From the NCBI GenBank assembly GCA_965368085.1, contig CBDULP010000009.1, positions 22,139 through 86,138 of the forward strand: a stretch of 64,000 nt of DNA. The letters run 5' to 3'. A program made the translations under genes and the position numbers. This DNA comes from Peptoclostridium sp965368085. Lineage in GTDB: Bacteria; Bacillota; Clostridia; Peptostreptococcales; Peptostreptococcaceae. This document shows positions 16,267 to 23,417 of the stretch, one piece after another (position 1 is the first letter of the stretch; every line of letters begins with the position of its first letter). The notes beneath the pieces were generated by a model, which was not told the origin of the DNA, made no database searches, and worked only from the letters and a program-made list of their open reading frames with translations.

Positions 16267-16514
16267 TATAAACCTGCCGGACGTCTTACGCCTTGAAGCT
16301 GTCAATAGCTTATACAGCCTGTTAGCCGGGAAACTTTGAAACTCGCGAGCTCAAACAGTCAAAGCTTCCATCGGCTCTCATGCGATATTTCGCTGGACAG
16401 CTTTTGCAAAGCTCCAGAAAACCGGACCGGTTCATACAATGCACATGCCTTCTTATTGAATTTGATATTTATCCGAAAGTATATAAGACGGGCCTTTGCC
16501 TGGCCCGTCTTTTT
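16267..16514 (+). ncRNA. Candidate structured RNA or long structured 3' UTR
   Basis: This region is richer in G+C than other spacers and has no supported gene. A long helix forms between 16324-16339 (AGCCGGGAAACTTTGA) and 16359-16376 (TCAAAG, TTCC, CGGCT blocks), about 15 pairs with one mismatch and a 2-base bulge. Smaller hairpins are GCTGT/ACAGC around 16298-16317 and CTGG-AGCTTT/AAAGCT-CCAG around 16393-16416. An intrinsic terminator closes it at 16485-16514. No known RNA family was recognised; it could equally be the tail of the aminopeptidase mRNA. Confidence 0.35.
16485..16514 (+). terminator. Rho-independent terminator
   Basis: AAGACGGGCC (16485-16494) pairs with GGCCCGTCTT (16502-16511), then a short T run. 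Lies between the candidate RNA and the convergent MarR gene and may serve both. Confidence 0.75.
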
Positions 16515-16521
16515 GCTATTC

Positions 16522-16953
16522 TTATTCTGTGAAATTGTCACTCAATTTCTTTAGAAGCCTCAGGAACGTCTCCTTCTCCTCATCTGAAAAATTCCTGTAT
16601 GCCGTATCACGGACATCGCTTGAAATTTCATTATATTTCGACTCGATCCGCCTTCCCTTTTCGGTGAGCCTTATATACGTTACTCTCTTGTCATTTTGCG
16701 ACTTTTCCTTTTCAACATATCCAAGCTTTAAAAGCTTGTCCACGAGCGGAGTCACAGTGGACTTGTCCTTTCCTATTCTGTTTGCTATCTCCTTCATTGT
16801 AAGCATCCCGTCGTTTTCATAAAGTGCTGTGAGCACATTACCGTGTGACGGAATCAATTCTTTAAGCCCTTTTTCCGCAAGCTTTTTTTCTATAAATTTC
16901 ACCATTTTTTTTCTGGTTTTGCTTATAAAATAAACTATGTATTTATCATTCAT
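16522..16953 (-). CDS. MarR-family transcriptional regulator
   Basis: A 143-residue MarR-type regulator with the winged helix-turn-helix at about 50-105 (MLTMKEIANRIGKDKSTVTPLVDKL and the DKRVTYIRLTEKGR wing) between dimerisation helices. ATG 16953 has GGAGAA at good distance; the upstream in-frame extension to 17016 is rejected. It diverges from the YhdH-type reductase, and the space between them carries a 19-bp inverted repeat over the reductase promoter. It is very likely the repressor of that gene and of itself. The ligand is unknown; an electrophile or quinone-like compound would fit other MarR/oxidoreductase pairs. Confidence 0.9.
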   Translation of the reverse strand: MNDKYIVYFISKTRKKMVKFIEKKLAEKGLKELIPSHGNVLTALYENDGMLTMKEIANRIGKDKSTVTPLVDKLLKLGYVEKEKSQNDKRVTYIRLTEKGRRIESKYNEISSDVRDTAYRNFSDEEKETFLRLLKKLSDNFTE

Positions 16954-17024
16954 GATGTATTCTCCGTTCACATTTTGTATGGTTCGATTATACCCTTTCT
17001 GCGGTTTCAATGTCAATTTGCCTT

Positions 17025-17082
17025 AAAATAGTTTGACACAAAACTTTTTTATTGTTAATATGATTTTGTATCAAACTATTTT
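17025..17082. promoter_or_regulatory. MarR operator pair: 19-bp inverted repeat
   Basis: AAAATAGTTTGACACAAAA (17025-17043) and TTTTGTATCAAACTATTTT (17064-17082) match in 18 of 19 positions as inverted repeats with 20 bp between them. Each arm also holds a smaller pseudo-dyad, so two regulator dimers could bind on both sides of the promoter. Confidence 0.75.
17033..17061 (+). promoter_or_regulatory. Sigma-A promoter of the YhdH-type reductase gene
   Basis: TTGACA (17033-17038), 17-bp spacer, TAATAT (17056-17061). The -35 lies inside the left operator arm and the -10 touches the right arm, an arrangement expected for repression. Confidence 0.8.
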
Positions 17083-17106
17083 GCAAGTTTTCAAGGAGGA
17101 ATTTCA

Positions 17107-18105
17107 ATGGCAATAAAATTCAAGTCAATGCTTGTAAGCGAAAAGGAATCTGATAAATTTGAAATAGAAATAGTCGAAAGGGAGATTGACTCGCTTCCAG
17201 AGGGCGATATTCTCATAAACGTAAAATACTCTTCACTAAATTTCAAGGACGCACTTTCCGCTTCCGGAAACAGAGGAGTCACAAGAAACTATCCCCACAC
17301 TCCCGGAATAGACGCCGCAGGTGTCGTTGTAGAAAGCAGCTCCGGCAGCTTCAGTCCCGGGGACAAGGTCATAGTCACTGGATTCGACCTTGGCATGAAC
17401 ACATCGGGAGGATTTTCGGAATATATAAGGGTTCCTTCCGGCTGGGCCATACGCCTTCCCGAGGAGCTGTCCATGAAAGAGAGCATGATGTTTGGAACAT
17501 CGGGGCTTACGGCTGCACTTTCAGTATATAAGATTATAAGCTCTGGAATAACTCCAAAATCGGGTGACATACTCGTCACTGGAGCGACAGGGGGGGTTGG
17601 AAGCTGCGCAGTGGCCATACTTTCTAAATTGGGCTACACAGTTACTGCAGCCACTGGTAAAATGGAAGAAAGCGATACTCTAAAAGAGCTTGGCGCTTCT
17701 CATTTAGTGGACAGGCACAGCCTTGTAGAAGGGTCTGGAAAGCTTATTTTAAAGGGATTATGGGCAGGTGTTGTTGACACTGTTGGAGGCGATATGCTTT
17801 CAACAGCTCTCAAGTCATCCAAATACGGCGCAGTGGTCACATGCTGCGGCAATGTATCGGGTCATAGCTTCAACGCTTCGATATACCCTTTCATACTAAG
17901 AGGTATCACACTGTTTGGAATAGACTCCGTACAGTGTCCTATGGATTTGAGGACTCATATATGGGACATGCTTTCAAACGATTGGAAAAGCGATTCTCTT
18001 GAAAAATATACTGAGGAGGTATCACTTGAAGGACTTGAGCCCAAAATAGACCTGATTCTAAATGGAAAACTCAGCAAAAAAACAATAGTAAACCTCGAAA
18101 TGTAA
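17107..18105 (+). CDS. YhdH/AcuI-type NAD(P)H quinone oxidoreductase / acrylyl-CoA reductase
   Basis: A 332-residue zinc-independent medium-chain reductase of the YhdH/YhfP/AcuI family. Family markers are YSSLNFKDALSASG near 40, HTPGIDAAG near 62 and the Rossmann loop VTGATGGVGSCAVAIL near 157. AcuI reduces acryloyl-CoA to propionyl-CoA with NADPH; several relatives have unknown substrates. AGGAGG precedes ATG 17107. Divergent from the MarR gene, whose operator flanks its promoter, so it is probably induced by a toxic enoyl or quinone compound. A radical SAM gene follows after 13 bp. Confidence 0.85.
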   Translation: MAIKFKSMLVSEKESDKFEIEIVEREIDSLPEGDILINVKYSSLNFKDALSASGNRGVTRNYPHTPGIDAAGVVVESSSGSFSPGDKVIVTGFDLGMNTSGGFSEYIRVPSGWAIRLPEELSMKESMMFGTSGLTAALSVYKIISSGITPKSGDILVTGATGGVGSCAVAILSKLGYTVTAATGKMEESDTLKELGASHLVDRHSLVEGSGKLILKGLWAGVVDTVGGDMLSTALKSSKYGAVVTCCGNVSGHSFNASIYPFILRGITLFGIDSVQCPMDLRTHIWDMLSNDWKSDSLEKYTEEVSLEGLEPKIDLILNGKLSKKTIVNLEM

Positions 18106-18118
18106 GGATGTGATTCAT

Positions 18119-18994
18119 ATGAAGTATGAGGGCGTAGTGTACAGGCCTCCAAGCGAATTTGACAGCCTGATAGTTCAAGCTACGATCGGCTGTCCTCACA
18201 ACAGGTGCATATTCTGCAATATGTATAGCGACAGGAAGTTCAGGATAAGACCTGTCTCAGAGATAAAGGCCGACCTGGAAAAGGCCATGTCAAAATTCGG
18301 GGATTCCGTAAGAAAGATATTTTTCGCAGACGGCAACACCATACTGATGAAGACAGAAGAGCTTTTGGACATACTCCATTTTTGCAAAGATTCCTTTCCG
18401 AATCTAAAAAGCGTTACGATGTACGGCTCCGCTCAGTATATACTCCTCAAATCCCAGGAAGAGCTGAATTCGCTGAATGAAGCCGGCCTTTCAAGAATAC
18501 ACTCCGGAATGGAGTCGGGAGATGACGAAGTGCTAAATCTCATAGACAAGGGATATGACTCCGATCAGATGACAAAAGCGGGTAGAATGGTAAAATCCGC
18601 CGGAATAGAGCTGAGCGTTTATTTCCTTTGCGGAGTGGGAGGCAAAAAACTGTCACAGCAACACGCAGTAAACAGTGCAAAAGTAATAAATCTCATAAAC
18701 CCGGATTTCATAAGACTCAGGACGCTTATGCCTTTTGAGGGTACACGCATATACGACATGTACAAGTCGGGGGAATTCAAGCTTTTAAATCCACATGAAG
18801 CACTTTCGGAAATAAGGCTTCTTATGGAACATTTAAACGTGGAAGGCTCGCAGTTTTTAAGCGACCACGTTTCCAATTACGAAAACATAACGGGAACCCT
18901 GCCCGGCGACAGGGAAGTTATGCTTAATGAGATAGACGAGGCACTCAGGCTCGATCCTTCTGAGTTTAGAAGCCCCGAAAGCGGTGTGCTTTAA
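18119..18994 (+). CDS. Radical SAM protein (Elp3/HemN-like core), function unknown
   Basis: A 291-residue radical SAM enzyme. The cluster motif is CPHNRCIFC (near 24-32), followed by FFADGNTILM, the SAM-contacting HSGMESGDDEVL (near 125) and a barrel ending in LRTLMPFEGTRIY. There is no SPASM or B12-binding domain. Related proteins are generally annotated only as radical SAM. ATG 18119 is chosen over GTG 18110 because AAGGATG lies at the right distance. It begins 13 bp after the reductase gene and shares its terminator, so the two may be coexpressed under the MarR switch. Substrate unknown. Confidence 0.8.
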   Translation: MKYEGVVYRPPSEFDSLIVQATIGCPHNRCIFCNMYSDRKFRIRPVSEIKADLEKAMSKFGDSVRKIFFADGNTILMKTEELLDILHFCKDSFPNLKSVTMYGSAQYILLKSQEELNSLNEAGLSRIHSGMESGDDEVLNLIDKGYDSDQMTKAGRMVKSAGIELSVYFLCGVGGKKLSQQHAVNSAKVINLINPDFIRLRTLMPFEGTRIYDMYKSGEFKLLNPHEALSEIRLLMEHLNVEGSQFLSDHVSNYENITGTLPGDREVMLNEIDEALRLDPSEFRSPESGVL

Positions 18995-19052
18995 ACCTTA
19001 CACTTAGCCCTAACGCGGGCTTGGAATCGAAAGTATTCTCTCGTATCAAGTC

Positions 19053-19090
19053 AAAAAAACGTGGACCGATTGGAATGTCCACGTTTTTTT
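19053..19090. terminator. Bidirectional terminator
   Basis: AAAAAAACGTGGAC (19053-19066) pairs with GTCCACGTTTTTTT (19077-19090). Ends the radical SAM transcript on the plus strand and the metNIQ operon on the minus strand. Confidence 0.9.
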
Positions 19091-19187
19091 GATTTCAGTT
19101 CTTTTATATATAAGATTTTGGGATTAACTCTTAATATCCATAACGGTTGTTTCAAAAACCATTTTCAGATCTTTTTGCTGACTTACA

Positions 19188-19994
19188 TTAGAATAATGGC
19201 GTTTTAGTTCCTTTTGTCTCTTCATTTATATAAGTCTTTACCTCATCACTCATAAGCGCTTTTTCAACAGCTTCCGCCCATGCAGCATCTTCTTTTATTA
19301 CAAGTACTATTCCCTCTTCCTGGTCAAATGCCAAAGCATTCTCAGAGTCCTTGCCTGCATTCCTTATAACATCAGCCATAGCTATTGACATGTCTGTGTC
19401 TTCCAGAGCATTTGCAAGGTTAAGCCTTTCCATTTCAATAAACTTAATATTGTGAGGGTTTTCAGTTATGTCAAGTACGTTTGGAACCTCAGCTCCGTCT
19501 TTAATCCCTATAAGTCCTGCTTTTTTCATAAGCTTAAGAGCAAGCGCTCTGTTTGTATTGTCGTTTGCTATTGCAACACTCATACCGTCTTTAATCTCAG
19601 ACAGGTCATTTATCTTTTCCGAGTAAAGACCTATTTGGAATGCAAATACAGGCTCTCCATACGCCTTAAGTGATGTTCCTCTGTCCTTGTTGAAATTCTC
19701 CATGTAATCTACGTACTGATAGAAGTTTCCATCTATGCTCCCGTCGTTAACAGCCATGTTAGGCGTTATGGCATCGTCGAAAAGCTTAACTTCCATTTGA
19801 TATTCCTCATTTGTTTCGTTGAAAACCTTTTGAGCCACTTCCAGTACGTCTTTTGAAATAACTGATGTTCCAATTGTTATAACCTGCTTGCCTTCCTCGG
19901 TTTGTTTTTGCTCTCCTGATTTTGCACCGCATCCCACAAGCGACACTACGCAAAACAGCGCACATAAAATGCTTATTAATCTTTTCTTGTTCAC
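19188..19994 (-). CDS. metQ: Methionine ABC transporter binding lipoprotein MetQ
   Basis: A 268-residue NlpA/MetQ-family lipoprotein (lipobox SLVGC near residue 22). Family features are ITIGTSVISKDVLEVAQKVF, LFDDAITPNMAVNDGSIDGNFYQYVDYM and a C-terminal region ending ETKGTKTPLF. It binds methionine (D or L) outside the membrane and hands it to MetNI, encoded just upstream on the same strand with a 22-bp gap. Last gene of a four-gene operon that begins with a corrinoid-type methyltransferase. Confidence 0.9.
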   Translation of the reverse strand: MNKKRLISILCALFCVVSLVGCGAKSGEQKQTEEGKQVITIGTSVISKDVLEVAQKVFNETNEEYQMEVKLFDDAITPNMAVNDGSIDGNFYQYVDYMENFNKDRGTSLKAYGEPVFAFQIGLYSEKINDLSEIKDGMSVAIANDNTNRALALKLMKKAGLIGIKDGAEVPNVLDITENPHNIKFIEMERLNLANALEDTDMSIAMADVIRNAGKDSENALAFDQEEGIVLVIKEDAAWAEAVEKALMSDEVKTYINEETKGTKTPLF

Positions 19995-20016
19995 GTTAAA
20001 ACTCCTCCTAAAAATT

Positions 20017-20673
20017 TTATTTTAATTTTTTATACAAAACATTGCCTGCAAACTGTATTATTCCAACCACTATCACAAGAAGAACCAAAGTGGTATACAT
20101 TATCGTATCATTGAAGCTTTGATACCCATATGTAAGGCCGACCGCACCAAGGCCTCCGGCTCCAACGGCTCCTGCCATGGCAGTAAGTCCGAGTATTGTG
20201 ATTGTGGCCAGTGTAAGGTTCAGGTTTATCGCCGGAACAGCTTCCTTGACCATCACCTTGAATATTATCTGCCAGTTCGACGCTCCAAATGACTTTGCCG
20301 CCTCTATAAGACTCGGGTTGACCTCCTTGAGGCTGCTTTCTATGAGCCTGGCTATGAAAGGCGCAGCGGCCGCTGTCAGTGGGACAATCGCCGCATTTTC
20401 GCCTATCGAAGTCCCAATAACCATTCTCGTGAACGGTATTATTGCAACTGCAAGTATTATGAACGGAATTGACCTTAATATGTTTATGATTGCACTGAGA
20501 GTCCCGTACACCATCGAATTCGGACTGAGACCCTTTTCGTCAGTGACTACAAGAGCTATGGCCATCACAAATCCTATAAGCGATGACAGAATCGTTGAAA
20601 CTACTATCATATAGAGGGTTTGGTTAAGACTCGGCACTATAATCTTTTCCATAAGCACCATGAATTCTTCCAT
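20017..20673 (-). CDS. metI: Methionine ABC transporter permease MetI
   Basis: A 218-residue MetI-family permease with five hydrophobic helices. ILRSIPFIILAVAIIPFTR (near 68) and the EAA loop IEAAKSFGASNWQIIFKVM (near 125) are characteristic. The start ATG 20673 overlaps the metN stop (TAATG) and has GGAGGG upstream; the earlier in-frame start at 20688 is rejected. Forms the channel for methionine import. Confidence 0.9.
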   Translation of the reverse strand: MEEFMVLMEKIIVPSLNQTLYMIVVSTILSSLIGFVMAIALVVTDEKGLSPNSMVYGTLSAIINILRSIPFIILAVAIIPFTRMVIGTSIGENAAIVPLTAAAAPFIARLIESSLKEVNPSLIEAAKSFGASNWQIIFKVMVKEAVPAINLNLTLATITILGLTAMAGAVGAGGLGAVGLTYGYQSFNDTIMYTTLVLLVIVVGIIQFAGNVLYKKLK

Positions 20674-21635
20674 TACACTTCCCTCCATTCAACATTGTTT
20701 TTATCCAAATACGATACTATCGCCTCTCTTTGCGAGTTTTCCATGTTGATTACAAAAAATCCCAACACCCTGTCCCTGTACTGGTCCGTGCTTCCCCATA
20801 CTATCTGGAACTGCACGCCTGTATCCATGGCCATTTTTGAAAGCAAGGCGCCTTTTTGTATGTCGTTTTTTTCTATTATTTCTATGTTTACACCATCTGT
20901 GGGAAGCTGGTTTCTGTGTGAATTTCCCAAAAGCTCCTCCAAAACCGCCGGCTGGTCAAGGAATATGTCTTCAACCTTTCCTTTAGCCGCCAAGTGGCCT
21001 TTGCTTAGTATGGCAATCTTGTTGCATACCTGCTTTACAACTTCCATCTGGTGTGTGACAACCACTATTGTAATCCCAAGCTCCCTGTTTATCTTTTTCA
21101 AAAGCTCAAGTATCGAATGTGTTATGCTCGGATCGAGAGCCGACGTCGCCTCATCGCACAGCAGTATCTCGGGATCAAGCGTAAGAGCCCTCGCTATTGC
21201 AACTCTCTGTTTTTGTCCTCCGCTGAGTTCCCTCGGCTTTGAAAAGGTCTTGTCTCCAAGTTCTACAAGCTCCAACAGCTCTTTGACTTTCCTGTCAAGT
21301 GTCTTATTGTCATATCCCCAGCATTGCATCGGAAGAGCCACATTTTCATATACTGTCTTCCTCTCAAGAAGCGAAAACTGCTGAAATATCATCCCGATGT
21401 TTTTTCGAAAACTTCTGAGCGTCTGGTCTTCAAGAGAACTCACCTCTGTGCCGTTTACCCTGAGGCTTCCGGACTGATAAGTCTCCAAGCCGTTTATGCA
21501 CCTTAAAAGCGTGGATTTGCCAGCGCCACTCACACCTACAAGGCCGTATATGTCTCCCTTGCCAATCGTGACATTTATGTCTTTTAGCACCTGCAAGTCG
21601 CCGTAACTTTTTTGCAAACTACTTATCTCTATCAT
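20673..21635 (-). CDS. metN: Methionine ABC transporter ATP-binding protein MetN
   Basis: A 320-residue ABC ATPase with Walker A GVSGAGKSTLLR (near 38), LSGGQKQRVAIARAL signature, Walker B ILLCDEATSALDPS and VVTHQMEV. A C-terminal NIL domain of about 75 residues (VNIEIIEKNDIQKGALLSKM onward) is the methionine-sensing regulatory domain of MetN. This supports methionine over other NlpA-system substrates. Coupled to metI by stop/start overlap. 61 bp downstream of the methyltransferase gene with no terminator between. Confidence 0.9.
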   Translation of the reverse strand: MIEISSLQKSYGDLQVLKDINVTIGKGDIYGLVGVSGAGKSTLLRCINGLETYQSGSLRVNGTEVSSLEDQTLRSFRKNIGMIFQQFSLLERKTVYENVALPMQCWGYDNKTLDRKVKELLELVELGDKTFSKPRELSGGQKQRVAIARALTLDPEILLCDEATSALDPSITHSILELLKKINRELGITIVVVTHQMEVVKQVCNKIAILSKGHLAAKGKVEDIFLDQPAVLEELLGNSHRNQLPTDGVNIEIIEKNDIQKGALLSKMAMDTGVQFQIVWGSTDQYRDRVLGFFVINMENSQREAIVSYLDKNNVEWREV

Positions 21636-21696
21636 TCTACCTGCTCCTTTTTACATTTAGGCTATCTCTTTTCACTCTTTAAAAAACCTGACCAGT

Positions 21697-22773
21697 CTAA
21701 CCTGCGGCGTGCCTTCCCATTGCAATATTTGCGCCATATCTGCGAACCGCATCGGCCATAGCCAGTATGTTTTCTACAGGTGCCCCCGAAGGTATGTCAC
21801 ATCCGGTTCCTACTATATAGCCGTTAGGGCTGTCCGCCGCCTTTTCTATGCATGCTCTGACAGCCTCATGCACGTCTTCCACGCTTCCATTTCTTACAAT
21901 GGACACCGGGTCGACATTCCCAACCAGGCAGACCTTGTCTCCAAGCGCTTTTTTCGCCTCTCCCATGTCCTCGCAATTGTCCACGCTGAATGTCGATATA
22001 TTCATGGCCTTCAACTTGTGCCATATGTGATTTGTCTTCCCGCATATGTGAAGATATGGCTTTTTGCCTGTTATCTCGTATATTCCGTCGATTGTCTTTT
22101 TGAGATACGGCTCCGAAAACTCCTCAAACTGCCTCAGGCTTATTAAGTTACCGCATGAAACCGGGTCTCCTATTCCACATACTATCCCGTGCGTTTCATA
22201 GACGGCTTTTACATATTCCAAATTGCAGGCCGTCACATAATCCAGCAGTCTATGTACATTGTCCTTGTCCCTTATTATGTCACGAACCAAACTTCCCGTT
22301 CCCCTTATGGCAGATGCCGCGCTTATAGGCCCCGATATCCCGCTTCCTACGCCGACGTCTTTCCCAAGTTCTTTTTTTATCTTGCCCAGTGCATCTATGA
22401 TTATCGGAAGGCGCCCATCCCTGTACGGATCTACCAGATCCATGTGATCCAAAGTCTTATAGTCCTTTATGGCTGGCTCCATAAGATATGATGCTCCATC
22501 ATCCTTGTATCCCATTTTGCTGCCGACAGCTTCTCCCATTCCCCTCAAAGTCACGTTTATTCCGGCGCTTTCAGCGCCAAACGCCCTGACCTTGTACTTT
22601 TCAGCCTCAAACATTTTATCTGAATCAAAATAGTACTCTTTGACGTTTATTCCCGCATAAACAGCCGCTGTCTCTTCAAACATTATGGCACAAGGCAGCC
22701 GGTCCACTTCCTGGCCGTTAAAATACGCCGCATTTCTTTCTAAAACAGTCATTTGATCCTTGCGAGCCTTCAT
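21697..22773 (-). CDS. Uroporphyrinogen decarboxylase-like (MtaA/MtbA-class) corrinoid methyltransferase
   Basis: A 358-residue UroD-fold protein of the methylcobalamin:thiol methyltransferase class. The zinc ligand pattern is visible: HICGKTNHIW (His/Cys near 240) and GTGCDIPSG (Cys near 327). This separates it from true UroD, which has no zinc site. Such proteins move a methyl group from a corrinoid protein to a thiol (CoM, or homocysteine in some bacterial forms). It is first in an operon with metNIQ, so a link to methionine or homocysteine is plausible but inferred. No corrinoid-binding protein is encoded beside it. ATG 22773 follows GGAGGA; TTG 22776 is also possible. Confidence 0.8.
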   Translation of the reverse strand: MKARKDQMTVLERNAAYFNGQEVDRLPCAIMFEETAAVYAGINVKEYYFDSDKMFEAEKYKVRAFGAESAGINVTLRGMGEAVGSKMGYKDDGASYLMEPAIKDYKTLDHMDLVDPYRDGRLPIIIDALGKIKKELGKDVGVGSGISGPISAASAIRGTGSLVRDIIRDKDNVHRLLDYVTACNLEYVKAVYETHGIVCGIGDPVSCGNLISLRQFEEFSEPYLKKTIDGIYEITGKKPYLHICGKTNHIWHKLKAMNISTFSVDNCEDMGEAKKALGDKVCLVGNVDPVSIVRNGSVEDVHEAVRACIEKAADSPNGYIVGTGCDIPSGAPVENILAMADAVRRYGANIAMGRHAAG

Positions 22774-22850
22774 CAATACCGTCCTCCTACATTGGCCAAC
22801 TCATAAAAAATCCCATCAGTTTATTATCCATTTACTGTTCATATGCATTT

Positions 22851-22869
22851 AACTATAATATGCATAGTT
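22851..22869. promoter_or_regulatory. Palindrome upstream of the methyltransferase-metNIQ operon
   Basis: AACTAT-N7-ATAGTT, perfect in both arms, about 80 bp ahead of the first start codon. It overlaps a TATTAT-like -10 on the minus strand and is a possible operator. No S-box or T-box leader was seen. Confidence 0.3.
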
Positions 22870-23140
22870 TAATATGGCGATATATATACATCCATGCGCC
22901 GTATTAGATTGTAGCAGAGGATGCAACTATCGGTCCAATCAATTATTTTTATTAATCATGATTATCATATTCAATTTTTGTATGGTAATCAGCTACAAAA
23001 TGTTCAGAAAATTCAATATTAACGCACAATCGTTTCAAAGTCCAATACAGGCTATTGATTATAAAATAAAAAAGTATGGAAACTCAGCCATATTCGACCG
23101 CTTCCATCCTCGATAGTAGTTTCTCTTAATATCAAATTAT

Positions 23141-23218
23141 TTACACCTTGAACATCTGAACCATGTTGTTGAGCTGCTGCGCCAGTTCCGCCTGATTTTT
23201 GATAACTTCCGCAGTCCC
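23141..23218 (-). pseudogene. Relic of a methyl-accepting chemotaxis protein C-terminus
   Basis: A 25-codon minus-strand frame, bounded by stops on both sides, reads like the tail of a chemoreceptor: EVIKNQAELAQQL followed by NNMVQMFKV and TAA. The ending xxMFKV/KFKV is typical of MCP C-termini (the intact MCP at 60840 ends ISKFKI). No start codon or upstream homology remains, so this is a leftover of a deleted gene. The match is short. Confidence 0.45.
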
Positions 23219-23269
23219 TTAACTTTAACATACCTAACTGCCATATCCCTGTAAATTAATTTTTTGTAC

Positions 23270-23310
23270 GAAAAAAGCAGGAACTCATTTAATGAAATAA
23301 AGAGCCTGCT
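23270..23310 (-). terminator. Terminator of the YjiM-family gene
   Basis: AGCAGGAACTC (23276-23286) pairs with GAGCCTGCT (23302-23310), leaving two unpaired A. On the minus strand it is followed by a T run (23271-23275). Confidence 0.7.
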
Positions 23311-23417
23311 CTGTTTTAAAAAGAATATTCCAATAAATCGGCATATTCATCGGTTTCACAGTCAACATCAAAGCACCATATTCAATCAACTGCATTTCAA
23401 ATAGAATCGTCCACTAT

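Larger units (their letters stand above)
22774..23417. other. Long intergenic region with operator, decayed gene and terminator
   Basis: A 644-bp gap. It contains a palindrome at 22851-22869 upstream of the methyltransferase operon, a decayed chemoreceptor end at 23141-23218 and a minus-strand terminator at 23270-23310. An open frame at 22874-23116 (plus) has no ribosome binding site or recognisable domain and is not called. Confidence 0.5.

Noticed and set aside
20620..21384. 254-codon plus-strand frame opposite metN/metI
   Set aside because: Shadow of metN: the minus strand carries complete Walker A, signature and NIL features.
19995..23000. S-box, T-box or cobalamin riboswitch ahead of metNIQ or the methyltransferase
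   Set aside because: The conserved core sequences of these leaders were not found on the minus strand upstream of either gene.
22874..23116. 80-codon plus-strand frame in the long spacer
   Set aside because: No ribosome binding site, low-complexity content and no domain.
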